From positions 1-64,000 of the forward strand of contig NZ_JACSCW010000010.1 of assembly GCF_014333585.1 (NCBI RefSeq): 64,000 bases of DNA, written 5' to 3'. Source of the stretch: Hymenobacter sp. BT188. GTDB taxonomy: Bacteria; Bacteroidota; Bacteroidia; Cytophagales; Hymenobacteraceae. The position numbers were made by a program, and so were the translations under genes. The notes under the pieces are model-generated. The model saw only the letters and a list, made by a program, of their open reading frames with translations, had not been told where the DNA came from and ran no database searches. Below are positions 43,321-51,994 of this stretch, in pieces. Positions within the stretch are counted from its first letter, which is position 1, and every line of letters begins with the position of its first letter.

Positions 43321-43764
43321 TTAGGCGGTAAAGGTGGCGTCGAGGTGGATGGGCACCGCGCTCAGGGCCTTGGAGATGGGGCAGCCGGCCTTGGCACCGT
43401 TGGCCAGGTCCAGAAATTGCGCCTCGCTCAGGCCGGGCACCTTGCCGGCCAGCGTGAGGGTGATGCCCGTGATGCCAAAGCCGCCTTCCACGGCATCGAG
43501 CACCACCTTGGCGTCCACCTTCAGCTCGTCGGCCACGAAGCCGGCCTGCGCGATGGCGAAGCTCAGGGCCATGGCGAAGCAGCCGGCGTGGGCGGCGGCT
43601 ATCAGCTCCTCGGGGTTAGTACCCAGCACCCCGTCTTCGTTTTCAAAGCGGGTTTTGAAGCTGTAGGGCGTGTTGTTAAAAAACTTGTTCGACGTGTTGA
43701 GGGTGCCGGTGCCTTCGGCGCCGGTGCCGTTCCACACCGCGGTTGCTCTGCGGGAAGTTGCCAT
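43321..43764 (-). CDS. OsmC-family organic hydroperoxide-type peroxiredoxin
   Basis: 147 residues with the two redox cysteines of the family: Cys62 in AAHAGCFAMALSFA and Cys128 in AKAGCPISKAL. The N terminus (TAVWNGTGAEGTGTLNT) is of the OsmC rather than the Ohr branch. OsmC reduces organic hydroperoxides using dithiols. It lies in a leftward series: PEBP-like gene, osmC, glcG-like, fdhA. A stress or detoxification unit is likely. Confidence 0.92.
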   Translation of the reverse strand: MATSRRATAVWNGTGAEGTGTLNTSNKFFNNTPYSFKTRFENEDGVLGTNPEELIAAAHAGCFAMALSFAIAQAGFVADELKVDAKVVLDAVEGGFGITGITLTLAGKVPGLSEAQFLDLANGAKAGCPISKALSAVPIHLDATFTA

Positions 43765-43842
43765 GAGAATGGGGGAATGAAAATGATTGAATGGGAGATG
43801 ATAGGTAACGGCGGAAGAAGTGTCTACCCTTCCCGCACCGTG

Positions 43843-44403
43843 TTATTTTTTGCGCTCGTAGTAGCTCACGAAGCTGGCTTTGGCCAGCGTGTTCTGCCAC
43901 AGGTAGTAACCCACCACGGCGGGCGTGGCCGTGGCGTCGAGGCCCAGCTTGTCGGTTTTGAGGGCGTACACCGTGAACCGGTACTCGTGCGGGCCGTGGC
44001 CTTCGGGCGGGCAGGGGCCGCCGAAGCCGGGCATGCCGAAGCTGGTGGCGCTCTGGATGGCCCCCTTGGGCGCGAGGCCGGCGGCGGGCTTGCCGGCGTT
44101 GCTCGGCAGCTCGGTGGCGGAGGCTGGAATGTCGAACATCACCCAGTGCGTCCAGCCGCTGCCGGTGGGCGCGTCGGGGTCGTACATCACGACGGCGAAG
44201 CTCTTGGTGCCGGCCGGGGCGTTGGCCCAGTTCAACTCGGGCGACTGGTTTTTGCCCGTGCAGCCGAAGCTGTTGAACTCTTCGGTCTTGGTGGCCTGGC
44301 CGCCGAGGTCGTTGCTGCGCAGGGTGAACGTTTTGGGGGCCTGGGCCAGCGCCGGAAGGCTGAGCGCCACGGCGGCCAGCAGGGAAAGCGAAAAAGTACG
44401 CAT
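43843..44403 (-). CDS. YbhB/YbcL-type PEBP (Raf kinase inhibitor-like) secreted protein
   Basis: 186 residues from ATG at 44403, with a signal peptide (LSLLAAVALSLPALAQ). Conserved PEBP motifs: NQSPELNWANAPAGTKSFAV, MYDPDAPTGSGWTHWVMFDI, GPCPPEGHGPHEYRFTVYAL. The bacterial family binds an anion or small ligand; its function is unclear. It lies ahead of osmC (78 bp between) and is divergent-oriented relative to nothing; the AraC gene further upstream runs the same way. Confidence 0.92.
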   Translation of the reverse strand: MRTFSLSLLAAVALSLPALAQAPKTFTLRSNDLGGQATKTEEFNSFGCTGKNQSPELNWANAPAGTKSFAVVMYDPDAPTGSGWTHWVMFDIPASATELPSNAGKPAAGLAPKGAIQSATSFGMPGFGGPCPPEGHGPHEYRFTVYALKTDKLGLDATATPAVVGYYLWQNTLAKASFVSYYERKK

Positions 44404-44492
44404 GAAAGGCGGAGGTCTAGATACTCCGCAAAAGTATCCGCCGCCGCCCCCGGACCGGTAGCGGTGGGCGGTCAAAAAGTGTTGCTAAACGC

Positions 44493-45335
44493 TCATATTG
44501 GCTGCTGAAACTGCTTGGGCGTGCGCCCGAAGTGCAGTTTGAACGCCTGGGTGAAGCTCGACAGGTTCTCGAAGCCCGCCGTGGCGTACACGTCGGTGGG
44601 GCGCTGCTGCCGGGCCGTGAGCAGGTAGGCCGCGTGCTCCAGCCGCTGCTGCTGGCCCCAGCGGCTGGGCGAGGTGTGGAATTCCTGCTCGAAGTGCCGC
44701 TTGAACGTCGACTCACTCATGCTGCACAGAAACGCCAGCTCGGCCACGCGCAGTTGGCTGAGGGCGTTGGCCTCCACCACCTGCCGCAGGCGCTGCCGGG
44801 GCGCGGCCGCCGCCCGCCCCGGCCGCAGCTGGTCCAGCAAGGCCGGCCCCTGCCGGGCCAGCAGGTAGAGCATGATTTCCTCGAACTTGGCGGGCAGCAG
44901 CCGTTGCTGCACGGCGGGCGGGGCCTGCTGCAGCACCAGCAGGCTCTGCACGAAGTGCGTCACGTAGGCATCGTAGGGCAGCACGACGAAGCCGTCGGTG
45001 GCGGGACGGGGGGCGGGGCGCAGGTCCTGCCGCTGGAGCAGGCGCTCGACCAGCGCGTCGGGAAAGAAAAACAGCAGGCTGCGGTAGGTCTGGCTGGGGG
45101 CCAGCTTCTCGCTCATCAGGCAGTTGCCGGCCCGGATGAGCAGAAACTGCCGGTTGTCAATCAGCACGGCCTGACCGGGCGTAATCAGCTCCTTGGTGCC
45201 GTCGAGCAGGAAGCTGAACACGTGCTGCGAGAGCTGAATCCGGTTGTTGCGGCAAGGGGCCTGGATGCGGTAATCCACCACCAGCGCAGCAGGCGGGCCG
45301 GTGATAGGGCCAAAGTCGTTCGGAAGGGTTTGCAA
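44493..45335 (-). CDS. AraC-family transcriptional regulator
   Basis: About 280 residues; no ATG lies near the expected start, so a TTG at 45335 is chosen tentatively (frame open up to 45536). The C-terminal ~100 residues carry two helix-turn-helix units: QLRVAELAFLCSMSESTFKR and RPTDVYATAGFENLSSFTQA, then FKLHFGRTPKQFQQ, the AraC/XylS signature. The N-terminal part is a cupin-like sensor (QHVFSFLLDGTKELITPGQA). It precedes the PEBP-osmC-glcG-fdhA run on the same strand and is a plausible regulator of it. The inducer is unknown. Confidence 0.85.
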   Translation of the reverse strand: MQTLPNDFGPITGPPAALVVDYRIQAPCRNNRIQLSQHVFSFLLDGTKELITPGQAVLIDNRQFLLIRAGNCLMSEKLAPSQTYRSLLFFFPDALVERLLQRQDLRPAPRPATDGFVVLPYDAYVTHFVQSLLVLQQAPPAVQQRLLPAKFEEIMLYLLARQGPALLDQLRPGRAAAAPRQRLRQVVEANALSQLRVAELAFLCSMSESTFKRHFEQEFHTSPSRWGQQQRLEHAAYLLTARQQRPTDVYATAGFENLSSFTQAFKLHFGRTPKQFQQPI

Positions 45336-45752
45336 AGAGTAGGGCCTGGCAAGGGCAAAAGACGGTGCAATATCCGGCTTTACGCCGGCTTGCACAACGT
45401 GGGCCCGGTCGCGAAGCCGCCATGTACACGACCCGGCGGACGGGAATCTGCGCGTAGACGCTCCTTCTTTTCGGCAGGCCCCTACCGGCTCGGCTAGCGG
45501 CTGACCTTTTGTTGGGTGTAGAAAACAGGGTGTCAAAGCGGAGATGCGACAAGCTTTTTCGGCGCTGGTTCCAACTCTTCCTGAGAAAGAAATAAGGCCG
45601 GGCGTTCCCGTTCGTAGTGAATAGCTGCCAGGCGCCCGCTTCTGTTTTTTTGGGTTGTTACACCGGTATAAACGCTTAGCCGCAACAACCTAGCAGATAA
45701 GGGACTCGTTAGCCGAAGAACGTTGTGTTTTCACCTTTCACCCCAACCCGCT
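45336..45752. other. Regulatory gap between the AraC gene and the cytochrome gene
   Basis: It separates divergent genes and should hold both promoters. No consensus promoter or operator could be fixed. The open minus-strand frame upstream of the AraC start shows no conserved content. Confidence 0.35.
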
Positions 45753-47363
45753 ATGGTTTCTTTTACGCGTTGGCGGCTGCCCACCCTGGGCCTGTCCGCA
45801 CTTACCGTATTGACGCTGGCTACGTGCCAGAGCAATTCCACCAAGACGACGGAAGGCACCGGGCAGACGGCCGCCGATTCGACGGGGACGGCGCCTGCGG
45901 TGGCGGGTTCAACCGGCGATGCCGACGCGGGCCGGGACGTGTTTCGAAACGAAACCTTCGGCACCGAGGGCTTCTGGACCAACGCCGTGCGCATGCCCCA
46001 AGGCATGAAGGCGGCCAAGCTCACGGTGCTTGACGCGCTGAAGGCCGGCGTCAGCTTCGACGTGGACGCCATGCCCGCCGACCTGAAAGTGGCCTTCGTC
46101 CGCGAGCTGAAAACCGACCGTTCGCCGGCCAAAGCGCCCAAACTCAACGACCCAGCCACGATGGATGCGCTGGTGAAGGCCAACGCCGTCATCGGCATGG
46201 TGCCCAAGGGGGCCCTGGTGGGCGTAAGCTGTGCCCTGTGCCACGCCGTGACCGACAAGTCTATGTTTGACCTGGGCGGCAAGGGCAGCATCGGCAAACG
46301 CATCGACGGACCCACGCCTCACCAGCTCAACGTGGGCAAGCTGCTGGCCACCGCCGCCAACTCGCGGGCCCTGTTCACCACGCTGCAGCTGCAACAGCCC
46401 GACGGCAGCACCATTGGCCGCGCGCCCAAGGGCCTCACCGTCACCTCGACCGAAGCCGAGGTCGATGCCTACCTGAGCAACCCCAAATTCTACCCCGTTG
46501 GGACGTTTGACGACTCGCCCGATGGCAACGGCAACCCCGTGCACATCGCGCCTTTCTTCCGCCAGGATTTGGCCGCACCCTTCGGCAGCTCCGGCCAAAA
46601 CGACAAGTTGGATGACTTCAACAACACGGTCTACACCGCCCTCTTCGACCAAAGCAACCTGCTCTCGCCCGGCGGCAAGCAATTCATCCACGTACTGGGT
46701 GGGGCCGGCGGGGACGCCATGCTGGCCGACTATACTAAAGTACTGGCCGCCACGGGCGTCACGGGCTTCCCCTACGTCACCTCTTCCACGGCAGGCAAGC
46801 CCGGCGAAGCCCCCACGCCCACCGGCAAGCGCGTCGACGAGCAGAAGCTGCGCAATTTGAACGCCTATGTTTCCCGCTTGGCAGCTCCGAAAGGCGTGGT
46901 TACGGATGCCGCCCTCGTGGGCCAGGGCCGCGCCTTGTTTGTCTCGAACAACTGCACGAATTGCCACAACACCGACCAGAGCAAGCCGGTGTTGACCAAG
47001 CTGATTCCGATGAATCAGATTTACCCTGACTACAAGCCCAAGGTGCTGGCCCAGCGCCAGCCGCCGCTCACGCCCATTCAGAATGCGCCGGGCACGTTCG
47101 ACGACAAGATGATTGTGGTGGACGCCAGCCCCGGCGGGGGCATTCGTGGCAATGCCCTGCCGCTGCTGCTCGACCTGGCCCGCAAGCCGGTATTCCTGCA
47201 CGATAATTCCGTGCCCAGCATGGATGCCCTGCTCAACCCCAGCCGCGGCAAAGGCGCCCCCCATCCGTTTTACGTGGTCAGCGCCAAAGAACGAACGGCG
47301 CTCGTCGCGTACCTGAAAAGCCTGGACACGGGGCCAGACAAAGCCGTGGCCATGCGTCGGTAG
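45753..47363 (+). CDS. Dihaem c-type cytochrome lipoprotein
   Basis: 536 residues from ATG at 45753. Lipobox LATC (Cys25) after a hydrophobic signal, then a Thr/Ser/Gly linker. Two CxxCH haem c sites: Cys160-Cys163-His164 (CALCH) and Cys401-Cys404-His405 (CTNCH). The region between is long (240 residues) and has WTNAVRMPQG and HIAPFFRQDL motifs, not typical of small cytochromes c. It is lipid-anchored on the periplasmic side and may accept electrons from a dehydrogenase. A link to PaoABC or FdhA is speculation. The exact family was not identified. Confidence 0.82.
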   Translation: MVSFTRWRLPTLGLSALTVLTLATCQSNSTKTTEGTGQTAADSTGTAPAVAGSTGDADAGRDVFRNETFGTEGFWTNAVRMPQGMKAAKLTVLDALKAGVSFDVDAMPADLKVAFVRELKTDRSPAKAPKLNDPATMDALVKANAVIGMVPKGALVGVSCALCHAVTDKSMFDLGGKGSIGKRIDGPTPHQLNVGKLLATAANSRALFTTLQLQQPDGSTIGRAPKGLTVTSTEAEVDAYLSNPKFYPVGTFDDSPDGNGNPVHIAPFFRQDLAAPFGSSGQNDKLDDFNNTVYTALFDQSNLLSPGGKQFIHVLGGAGGDAMLADYTKVLAATGVTGFPYVTSSTAGKPGEAPTPTGKRVDEQKLRNLNAYVSRLAAPKGVVTDAALVGQGRALFVSNNCTNCHNTDQSKPVLTKLIPMNQIYPDYKPKVLAQRQPPLTPIQNAPGTFDDKMIVVDASPGGGIRGNALPLLLDLARKPVFLHDNSVPSMDALLNPSRGKGAPHPFYVVSAKERTALVAYLKSLDTGPDKAVAMRR

Positions 47364-47394
47364 GTCAAACCGCGGGTTACCCTTAAGCAATGTA

Positions 47395-47428
47395 GCCGGA
47401 CTGCCTAGTAGGCGGTCCGGCTCTTTTG
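47395..47428 (+). terminator. Rho-independent terminator after the cytochrome gene
   Basis: AGCCGGAC pairs with GTCCGGCT across an inner CTGCCTAGTAGG arm region, followed by CTTTTG. It lies 32 bp after the stop codon. Confidence 0.75.
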
Positions 47429-47676
47429 TGCGCGGCTGGGTGGTTGAGGGGGGTTAAAGTAACCGGACGGAAACAGGACGTGTATTTTTTTCGGTCAGGA
47501 CCGCAAACAAGAACGGAGCGTCGCCCGACTAGCGGTGCCCATAGGAGGGGGCATTTAAGGCCAGGGGCCTCCTGTGTCTGGCGTTGAAAAGGTACTGCAC
47601 GCCAGCAGCTGCTGATTAAGGGTTGTCAACGTGCCATTGGGGGAACACAATTTTAAAGTTGTTCTACTCTGCAAAA

Positions 47677-47711
47677 CTTAGGTTCCATAACTGTTCATTC
47701 CCGGACCTAAG
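47677..47711. repeat. Recombination-site candidate 1 (14-7-14 geometry)
   Basis: CTTAGGTTCCATAA, spacer CTGTTCA, then TTCCCGGACCTAAG. The arms are imperfect complements (outer 7 bases match). It has the same length and much the same left arm and spacer as site 2, 66 bp further on. A target of the adjacent tyrosine recombinase is inferred. Confidence 0.6.
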
Positions 47712-47742
47712 TCTTCAAAGCGGTTCGAAGACCTTTCAAAAG

Positions 47743-47777
47743 TTTAGGTATCATAAGTGTTAATTATGATACCTAAA
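47743..47777. repeat. Recombination-site candidate 2 (perfect 14-7-14 palindrome)
   Basis: TTTAGGTATCATAA, spacer GTGTTAA, then TTATGATACCTAAA: perfect inverted arms with a 7-bp spacer, the form of tyrosine recombinase core sites (dif/lox-like). It ends 14 bp before the recombinase ATG. TATCTTCG (47779-47786) right after it resembles a -7 promoter box, so the site may also control the gene. Confidence 0.65.
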
Positions 47778-47791
47778 GTATCTTCGCCGAC

Positions 47792-48805
47792 ATGAGCACG
47801 GAAATCACCCGAATTCCTGAGCAGCCCCAGGCGCTGGGCTCCCAGCTATCGACAGTTGCCGGCAACGTGGCCCGCTACATCAAGCTCGGCTTAGAGGGCG
47901 CTGACAACACGGTACTGGCGTACTCAGCCGACCTGAAAAACTTTGGGGAGTACTGCGAACTCCACGGCTTGTGTCCACTGCCGGCCGATGTGGCGACTAT
48001 AGCAAGGTACGTAGCTGACTTGGCTGACATCCCGCGCAAGCTTTCTACCATTAAGCGACACTTGGCCGCCATCCACAAACACCACCAGCTGCGCGGCTAC
48101 CCGTCGCCTGTTCATGCTGACGAGTTGGACTTGGTACTGGAGGGCATCACCCGCACTTTGGGGAAGCGTCAAAAGCAGGCGCCCGCCTTCACAGTGGAAG
48201 AGCTCAAGGAAAGCATCCGACGCCTGGACGTTACGACCACAGCTGGCCTGCGTGACCGAGCCCTCTTATTGCTGGGCTTCGCTGGCGCTTTCCGTCGTTC
48301 CGAGCTCGTGGCCTTGAACGTAGAGCACCTAGAATTTACGGAGCGAGCCTTAATTGTACATTTGACCAAAAGCAAAAGCAACCAGTTGGGAGAGGCCGAA
48401 GATAAAGCAGTGTTTTATGCTTCTACTGCCGCGTTCTGTCCAGTGCGCTGCACCCGCGCCTGGGTCCAACAGTTAAGCCGCGATACTGGGCCGCTGTTTG
48501 TCTCACTCAAACGCGGCAAGGTCAAGGGCGAAGCGCTACCCACGCAAAAGCGGCTGTCAGCCCTACGCGTGAATGGTTTAGTACAGCTGCACCTGAACCA
48601 CGATGAGGAAGGGCACAAAGTCCCAGAAAAGAATTATTCTGCTCACTCACTACGCGTCTCATTTATTACGGTGTCGGTACTACGTGGTCAGTCGAACCGT
48701 TTTATTAAAAATCAAACCAAGCAGAAAACCGATGCCATGATTGATCGCTATTCGCGACTAGATGACGTAGTTTCCTTTAACGCTGCCCAGAACTTGGGCT
48801 TATAA
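47792..48805 (+). CDS. Tyrosine-type site-specific recombinase/integrase
   Basis: 337 residues. The N-terminal SAM-like core-binding domain (residues ~25-125) is followed by the catalytic domain: first Arg in GAFRRSELVALN (Arg169), Lys in LTKSKSN (193-195), the HSLR box (His285, Arg288) and the nucleophile Tyr in AMIDRYSRLDD (Tyr320). The second His/Trp of the usual set is not clear; Asn307 is near that position. Enzymes of this type recombine short sites with 6-8 bp spacers. Two such sites lie 14-115 bp upstream. It likely mobilises or maintains the island to its right. Confidence 0.9.
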   Translation: MSTEITRIPEQPQALGSQLSTVAGNVARYIKLGLEGADNTVLAYSADLKNFGEYCELHGLCPLPADVATIARYVADLADIPRKLSTIKRHLAAIHKHHQLRGYPSPVHADELDLVLEGITRTLGKRQKQAPAFTVEELKESIRRLDVTTTAGLRDRALLLLGFAGAFRRSELVALNVEHLEFTERALIVHLTKSKSNQLGEAEDKAVFYASTAAFCPVRCTRAWVQQLSRDTGPLFVSLKRGKVKGEALPTQKRLSALRVNGLVQLHLNHDEEGHKVPEKNYSAHSLRVSFITVSVLRGQSNRFIKNQTKQKTDAMIDRYSRLDDVVSFNAAQNLGL

Positions 48806-48886
48806 AGCCATAATGCATTAGACGGGAAGGTCAGTGATAGGTTATGAAGAGCATTATAATGTATTCCCCAGTGAGACACTCGAACT

Positions 48887-48946
48887 CTAATTACTTAATA
48901 ACTAAGCTTGCAATGTGGCATTGACGCTGAATTATTAAGTAATTAG
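48887..48946. repeat. 15-bp perfect inverted repeat between the recombinase and the defence-like genes
   Basis: CTAATTACTTAATAA (48887-48901) and TTATTAAGTAATTAG (48932-48946) with 30 bp between. It lies between converging genes in AT-rich DNA. It may be a terminator or an element end; no T-run typical of an intrinsic terminator follows. Confidence 0.6.
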
Positions 48947-49017
48947 AATTATAGATAGATGTAGCAGCTCATTCATAACTAAGATCATAAATGATCCAAG
49001 ATTAGTAAACAAACAAA

Positions 49018-49989
49018 TCAGTTATCTAACAAAGTGAAATCGAGAGCAACTAACAATTTGGATAAAATTGCATTATTGATCCCATAATCAACAATATCAG
49101 CAGTAGTTTTAACGAACTTAGTCTGTACTCGATTTTCTTCATCAACTTCGTGTATGAAGGCCCGTGAAGATAAAATTGTCAATTCTTCTCTTATCTCCGC
49201 TTTTGACACCCGTAGTTTACGCTTCAATTCTGGGTAACTTATTTCAAAATTTCCATCACCATCTGATTCGCTGGCTTCTATAATAGTAATCAGAAAATCA
49301 CGACTTATTCGAGGCAATTTAGTTAAGTTGTTGAAGACCTCTTTTACATCCAGCAATGTCCTATTCCTGTAGTTGGCTAAAAACTTATTGGCATTCACAC
49401 AAATTGTATTAGGCGCAATTTCTAGCTTATTCAAGAAAGAGGTAGGATAATTACCTTCATTATTGGGGATTTCTATCTCTGTAATAACTAAATGAAACTG
49501 CTTTTCAAACAGTTTATATAGATCATATAGTCTGTCGTATGGAATAGATATCATCTCTTTACAGATATCTTTTATTTCTAAGATATCATTTACTGAAAAC
49601 GAGCCATTGACTAAGTTCGCAGGAACTACAGCAGTATAACTAGACTGCTTTTTTCCTAAGATTATAATTTTAATATTTGGGTAAACAGCTAACTGTTGCG
49701 GGGTTATAGCTTTAAGAGTATCATTTACTTTTGTTGAATTACTAGTTGAAGTAACCTGAAAAGCGATCTTGTTACCAACATCACCTAAATCGAGACCTGG
49801 CGAGTTAACGTGAGAGGCATTGAGGTTTTTTAGATTGTATCCATAACAAATATTCAAAACATCCTTGATAAAATCTTCGCAATACTTATTCAAGTCAGTA
49901 AGTCCAAGTTGATTACGTAACTCGATTTGATTTTGAAGTTGACTTAAATCGTCAATCAATTTACCGATTATTATTCCGCTGGTTATCAT
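49018..49989 (-). CDS. SMEK-domain protein in AT-rich DNA
   Basis: 323 residues. Residues ~35-110 match the SMEK domain (KYCEDFIKDVLNICYGYNLK, NSPGLDLGDVGNKIAFQVTS, KVNDTLKAI), a restriction-endonuclease-like fold seen in antiphage and mobile-element proteins. The C-terminal ~100 residues have a winged-helix-like pattern (YPELKRKLRVSKAEIREELT). The gene is clearly AT-richer than its neighbours, so it was probably gained separately. It follows the DUF2075 gene by 95 bp on the same strand. A sensor or nuclease role in defence is inferred. Confidence 0.75.
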   Translation of the reverse strand: MITSGIIIGKLIDDLSQLQNQIELRNQLGLTDLNKYCEDFIKDVLNICYGYNLKNLNASHVNSPGLDLGDVGNKIAFQVTSTSNSTKVNDTLKAITPQQLAVYPNIKIIILGKKQSSYTAVVPANLVNGSFSVNDILEIKDICKEMISIPYDRLYDLYKLFEKQFHLVITEIEIPNNEGNYPTSFLNKLEIAPNTICVNANKFLANYRNRTLLDVKEVFNNLTKLPRISRDFLITIIEASESDGDGNFEISYPELKRKLRVSKAEIREELTILSSRAFIHEVDEENRVQTKFVKTTADIVDYGINNAILSKLLVALDFTLLDN

Positions 49990-50084
49990 GAGAAAAGTGA
50001 ATGATTTAGGCTTCCAAACTGAGGGAATGAGTAAAAAATGACAAAGGTTTAGCGATTACTCGACTTTAAGTACATAAAATCCAA

Positions 50085-51974
50085 CTACTCCATCCGGCTT
50101 TGGAAGAATCGGCCTGTTTCTTCATCTTGAAAGTAAACGTAGCACCCTTGGGTCCCACGAGTCATCAGTACTTTGTAAGTGTTGCGCAAGAACTCTAGCT
50201 GCTCCTGAGGGCGCACGCGATAATTGTTAATGGCAGTGTCCGATGAAGCGCTTCCTTGTGCTAGCCACCCGCCCTGTTGCTGACGGTAAACTAAATCGGT
50301 GCCGACGATGACCCCTACGTAGTCAAATTCGAACCCTTGAGCGGTATAGATACACCCCACTTGGTTGACTCCGCCAGGCGCGGTAGCCCACAGCGAAGTC
50401 TTCGGAATGCCAGCCGCGAGGCGGCCGGCGTTATCCTTTGCATTCCACGGACGGTAGTAGCTGAACTCGTCGGTTTCGATGATGATGTTCTCAACCAACT
50501 GGCCATCGGGTAACGGGTCGGACCAGGGCCAGCAGAAGCCGGCCACCATGCGGGCGGTGTGTCCTTCTTGGCGACGCTGCTCCAGCATTTCCTCGATCTG
50601 AACAGGGGACGAGATTATCTGGAAGTCGTAGCCTTGACTCACGTTCCACAGCACGTTGGCAGTGCGCTGAATGCCCAAGGTGTTATCTAACCAGTTGATG
50701 AAGCCGCTGGAGCCGGCACACCGGAATTGGGCCTCTAGCTTGAACTCTGCTATCGTTACCCCCTGCTGCTCGGCGGCCTGTTTGAGTATGTTATAAGAGC
50801 CGATTTCGCCGGGACGCACCCGCTGGAAGTCATCGATGAAGAACACTGATACCCAGGCCACCTGCAGCAGTTCCTCTACTTGGGGCAAGTCGCTGCGCTG
50901 TTCGGATCGGGTGAAGCGGGAATTGCTGGAGCTGCGGATGCGGTGGGCCTCGTCGCAGATAACCACGTCGAGTGAGTTTGGGATGGCGTGGCCGTAGGCA
51001 TTGAAGTAGGTAAAGAAGCCGTTACTACGGGAGCCAAACTGACTGCGGAGGTTTTCGGTAAAGGCTTTGGAGCCGGTGGCGTAGTGGGCCTTGACCTCAC
51101 GGCGTAACAAGTCGTGAAGCAAGTGCAGCGCAATAACGGACTTGCCGGTTCCGGGGCCACCTTTGACAAGTACAGAAGTCTTGACCTGGTTTTCGTGGGC
51201 ATCAAGTACTGCCGTGCGGACTCGGTCGTACACGAGCAGCTGGTCATCGAGCAGCACGTAGCTGCTTTTCTTTCGCATGATGTTGTCGACATGCTCGAGC
51301 AACTTCTTGCTGGGACGGTAACGGCCGGCGTCGATGCGCTGCAGCACAGACTGTCCGTTGCCGCCAGCCAGTCGCTGTTGGAGGTAATGTCCTAAGTCGA
51401 CGGACTGTTGGGCACCATAGACCGGATAGTCAGATACCAGCTGGGTAAACTTGGGCTCGAGTAGTGCGTCGGCCGACTGGAAACTGTAGTTGTGGAGATA
51501 GGCACAGGCGTGCAGGCCAATGGCAGCCTCGGTGCCATTGAAGGCGGTGTGCACGTCGGCGAGGTACTGGCAGTACTGGCCAACCTGGGCTGAGGGATGT
51601 AGCACGTCGCTGAGCTGGCCATTGAGCCAGGTTACCACTTCGTTGGAGCCGGCTGAGGGCTGACTATTGGACCACTGCTTTAGCTCAATGATGACGGCCT
51701 GACTCTGCTGATTGGCATCGTGGCCACAGATGAGGCAGTCGAGGCGCTTGGATGTGAGGGGAAGCTGATATTCAAGCAGGACACCGTGGTCGAGCAGGCC
51801 AGCATCCTCAAATACTCGGCTCACGCAACGCAAGGAGTTGTGCCAGGACGTTACCTCGTTGGGCTGCGGCTCGGTGCGGTAGTGAGCAAAAAAGGCTGCT
51901 TTGAGGGTTCCTACAATAGAATTATGGGTGGTGGCAGCTATGAATTCATTAGAAGAGCCGGCGTAGAGTCTCAT
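50085..51974 (-). CDS. Nuclease-like/DUF2075 helicase fusion protein A
   Basis: 629 residues. N-terminal domain with a PD-(D/E)xK-like motif: Asp79 in RLDCLICGHD and Glu97-x-Lys99 in AVIIELKQW. The C-terminal helicase is of the DUF2075/Schlafen group 3 type: Walker A GGPGTGKS (272-279), Walker B ICDEAHR (Asp341-Glu342), FFIDDFQRV, EAQFRCAGS, and GCIYTAQGFEFDYVGVIVG plus KVLMTRGTQGCYVY. It should couple ATP-driven movement on nucleic acid to cutting. It is a paralogue of the next gene upstream (51995-53851) and lies 20 bp behind it. Probably cytoplasmic and part of a defence operon. Confidence 0.85.
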   Translation of the reverse strand: MRLYAGSSNEFIAATTHNSIVGTLKAAFFAHYRTEPQPNEVTSWHNSLRCVSRVFEDAGLLDHGVLLEYQLPLTSKRLDCLICGHDANQQSQAVIIELKQWSNSQPSAGSNEVVTWLNGQLSDVLHPSAQVGQYCQYLADVHTAFNGTEAAIGLHACAYLHNYSFQSADALLEPKFTQLVSDYPVYGAQQSVDLGHYLQQRLAGGNGQSVLQRIDAGRYRPSKKLLEHVDNIMRKKSSYVLLDDQLLVYDRVRTAVLDAHENQVKTSVLVKGGPGTGKSVIALHLLHDLLRREVKAHYATGSKAFTENLRSQFGSRSNGFFTYFNAYGHAIPNSLDVVICDEAHRIRSSSNSRFTRSEQRSDLPQVEELLQVAWVSVFFIDDFQRVRPGEIGSYNILKQAAEQQGVTIAEFKLEAQFRCAGSSGFINWLDNTLGIQRTANVLWNVSQGYDFQIISSPVQIEEMLEQRRQEGHTARMVAGFCWPWSDPLPDGQLVENIIIETDEFSYYRPWNAKDNAGRLAAGIPKTSLWATAPGGVNQVGCIYTAQGFEFDYVGVIVGTDLVYRQQQGGWLAQGSASSDTAINNYRVRPQEQLEFLRNTYKVLMTRGTQGCYVYFQDEETGRFFQSRME

Positions 51975-51994
51975 AGGAATGGCTTACCTCTCTC

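Noticed and set aside
47711..47732. GTCTTC/GAAGAC inverted repeat between the two recombination sites
   Set aside because: Six-base arms only; may aid folding, but is too short to report as a separate feature.
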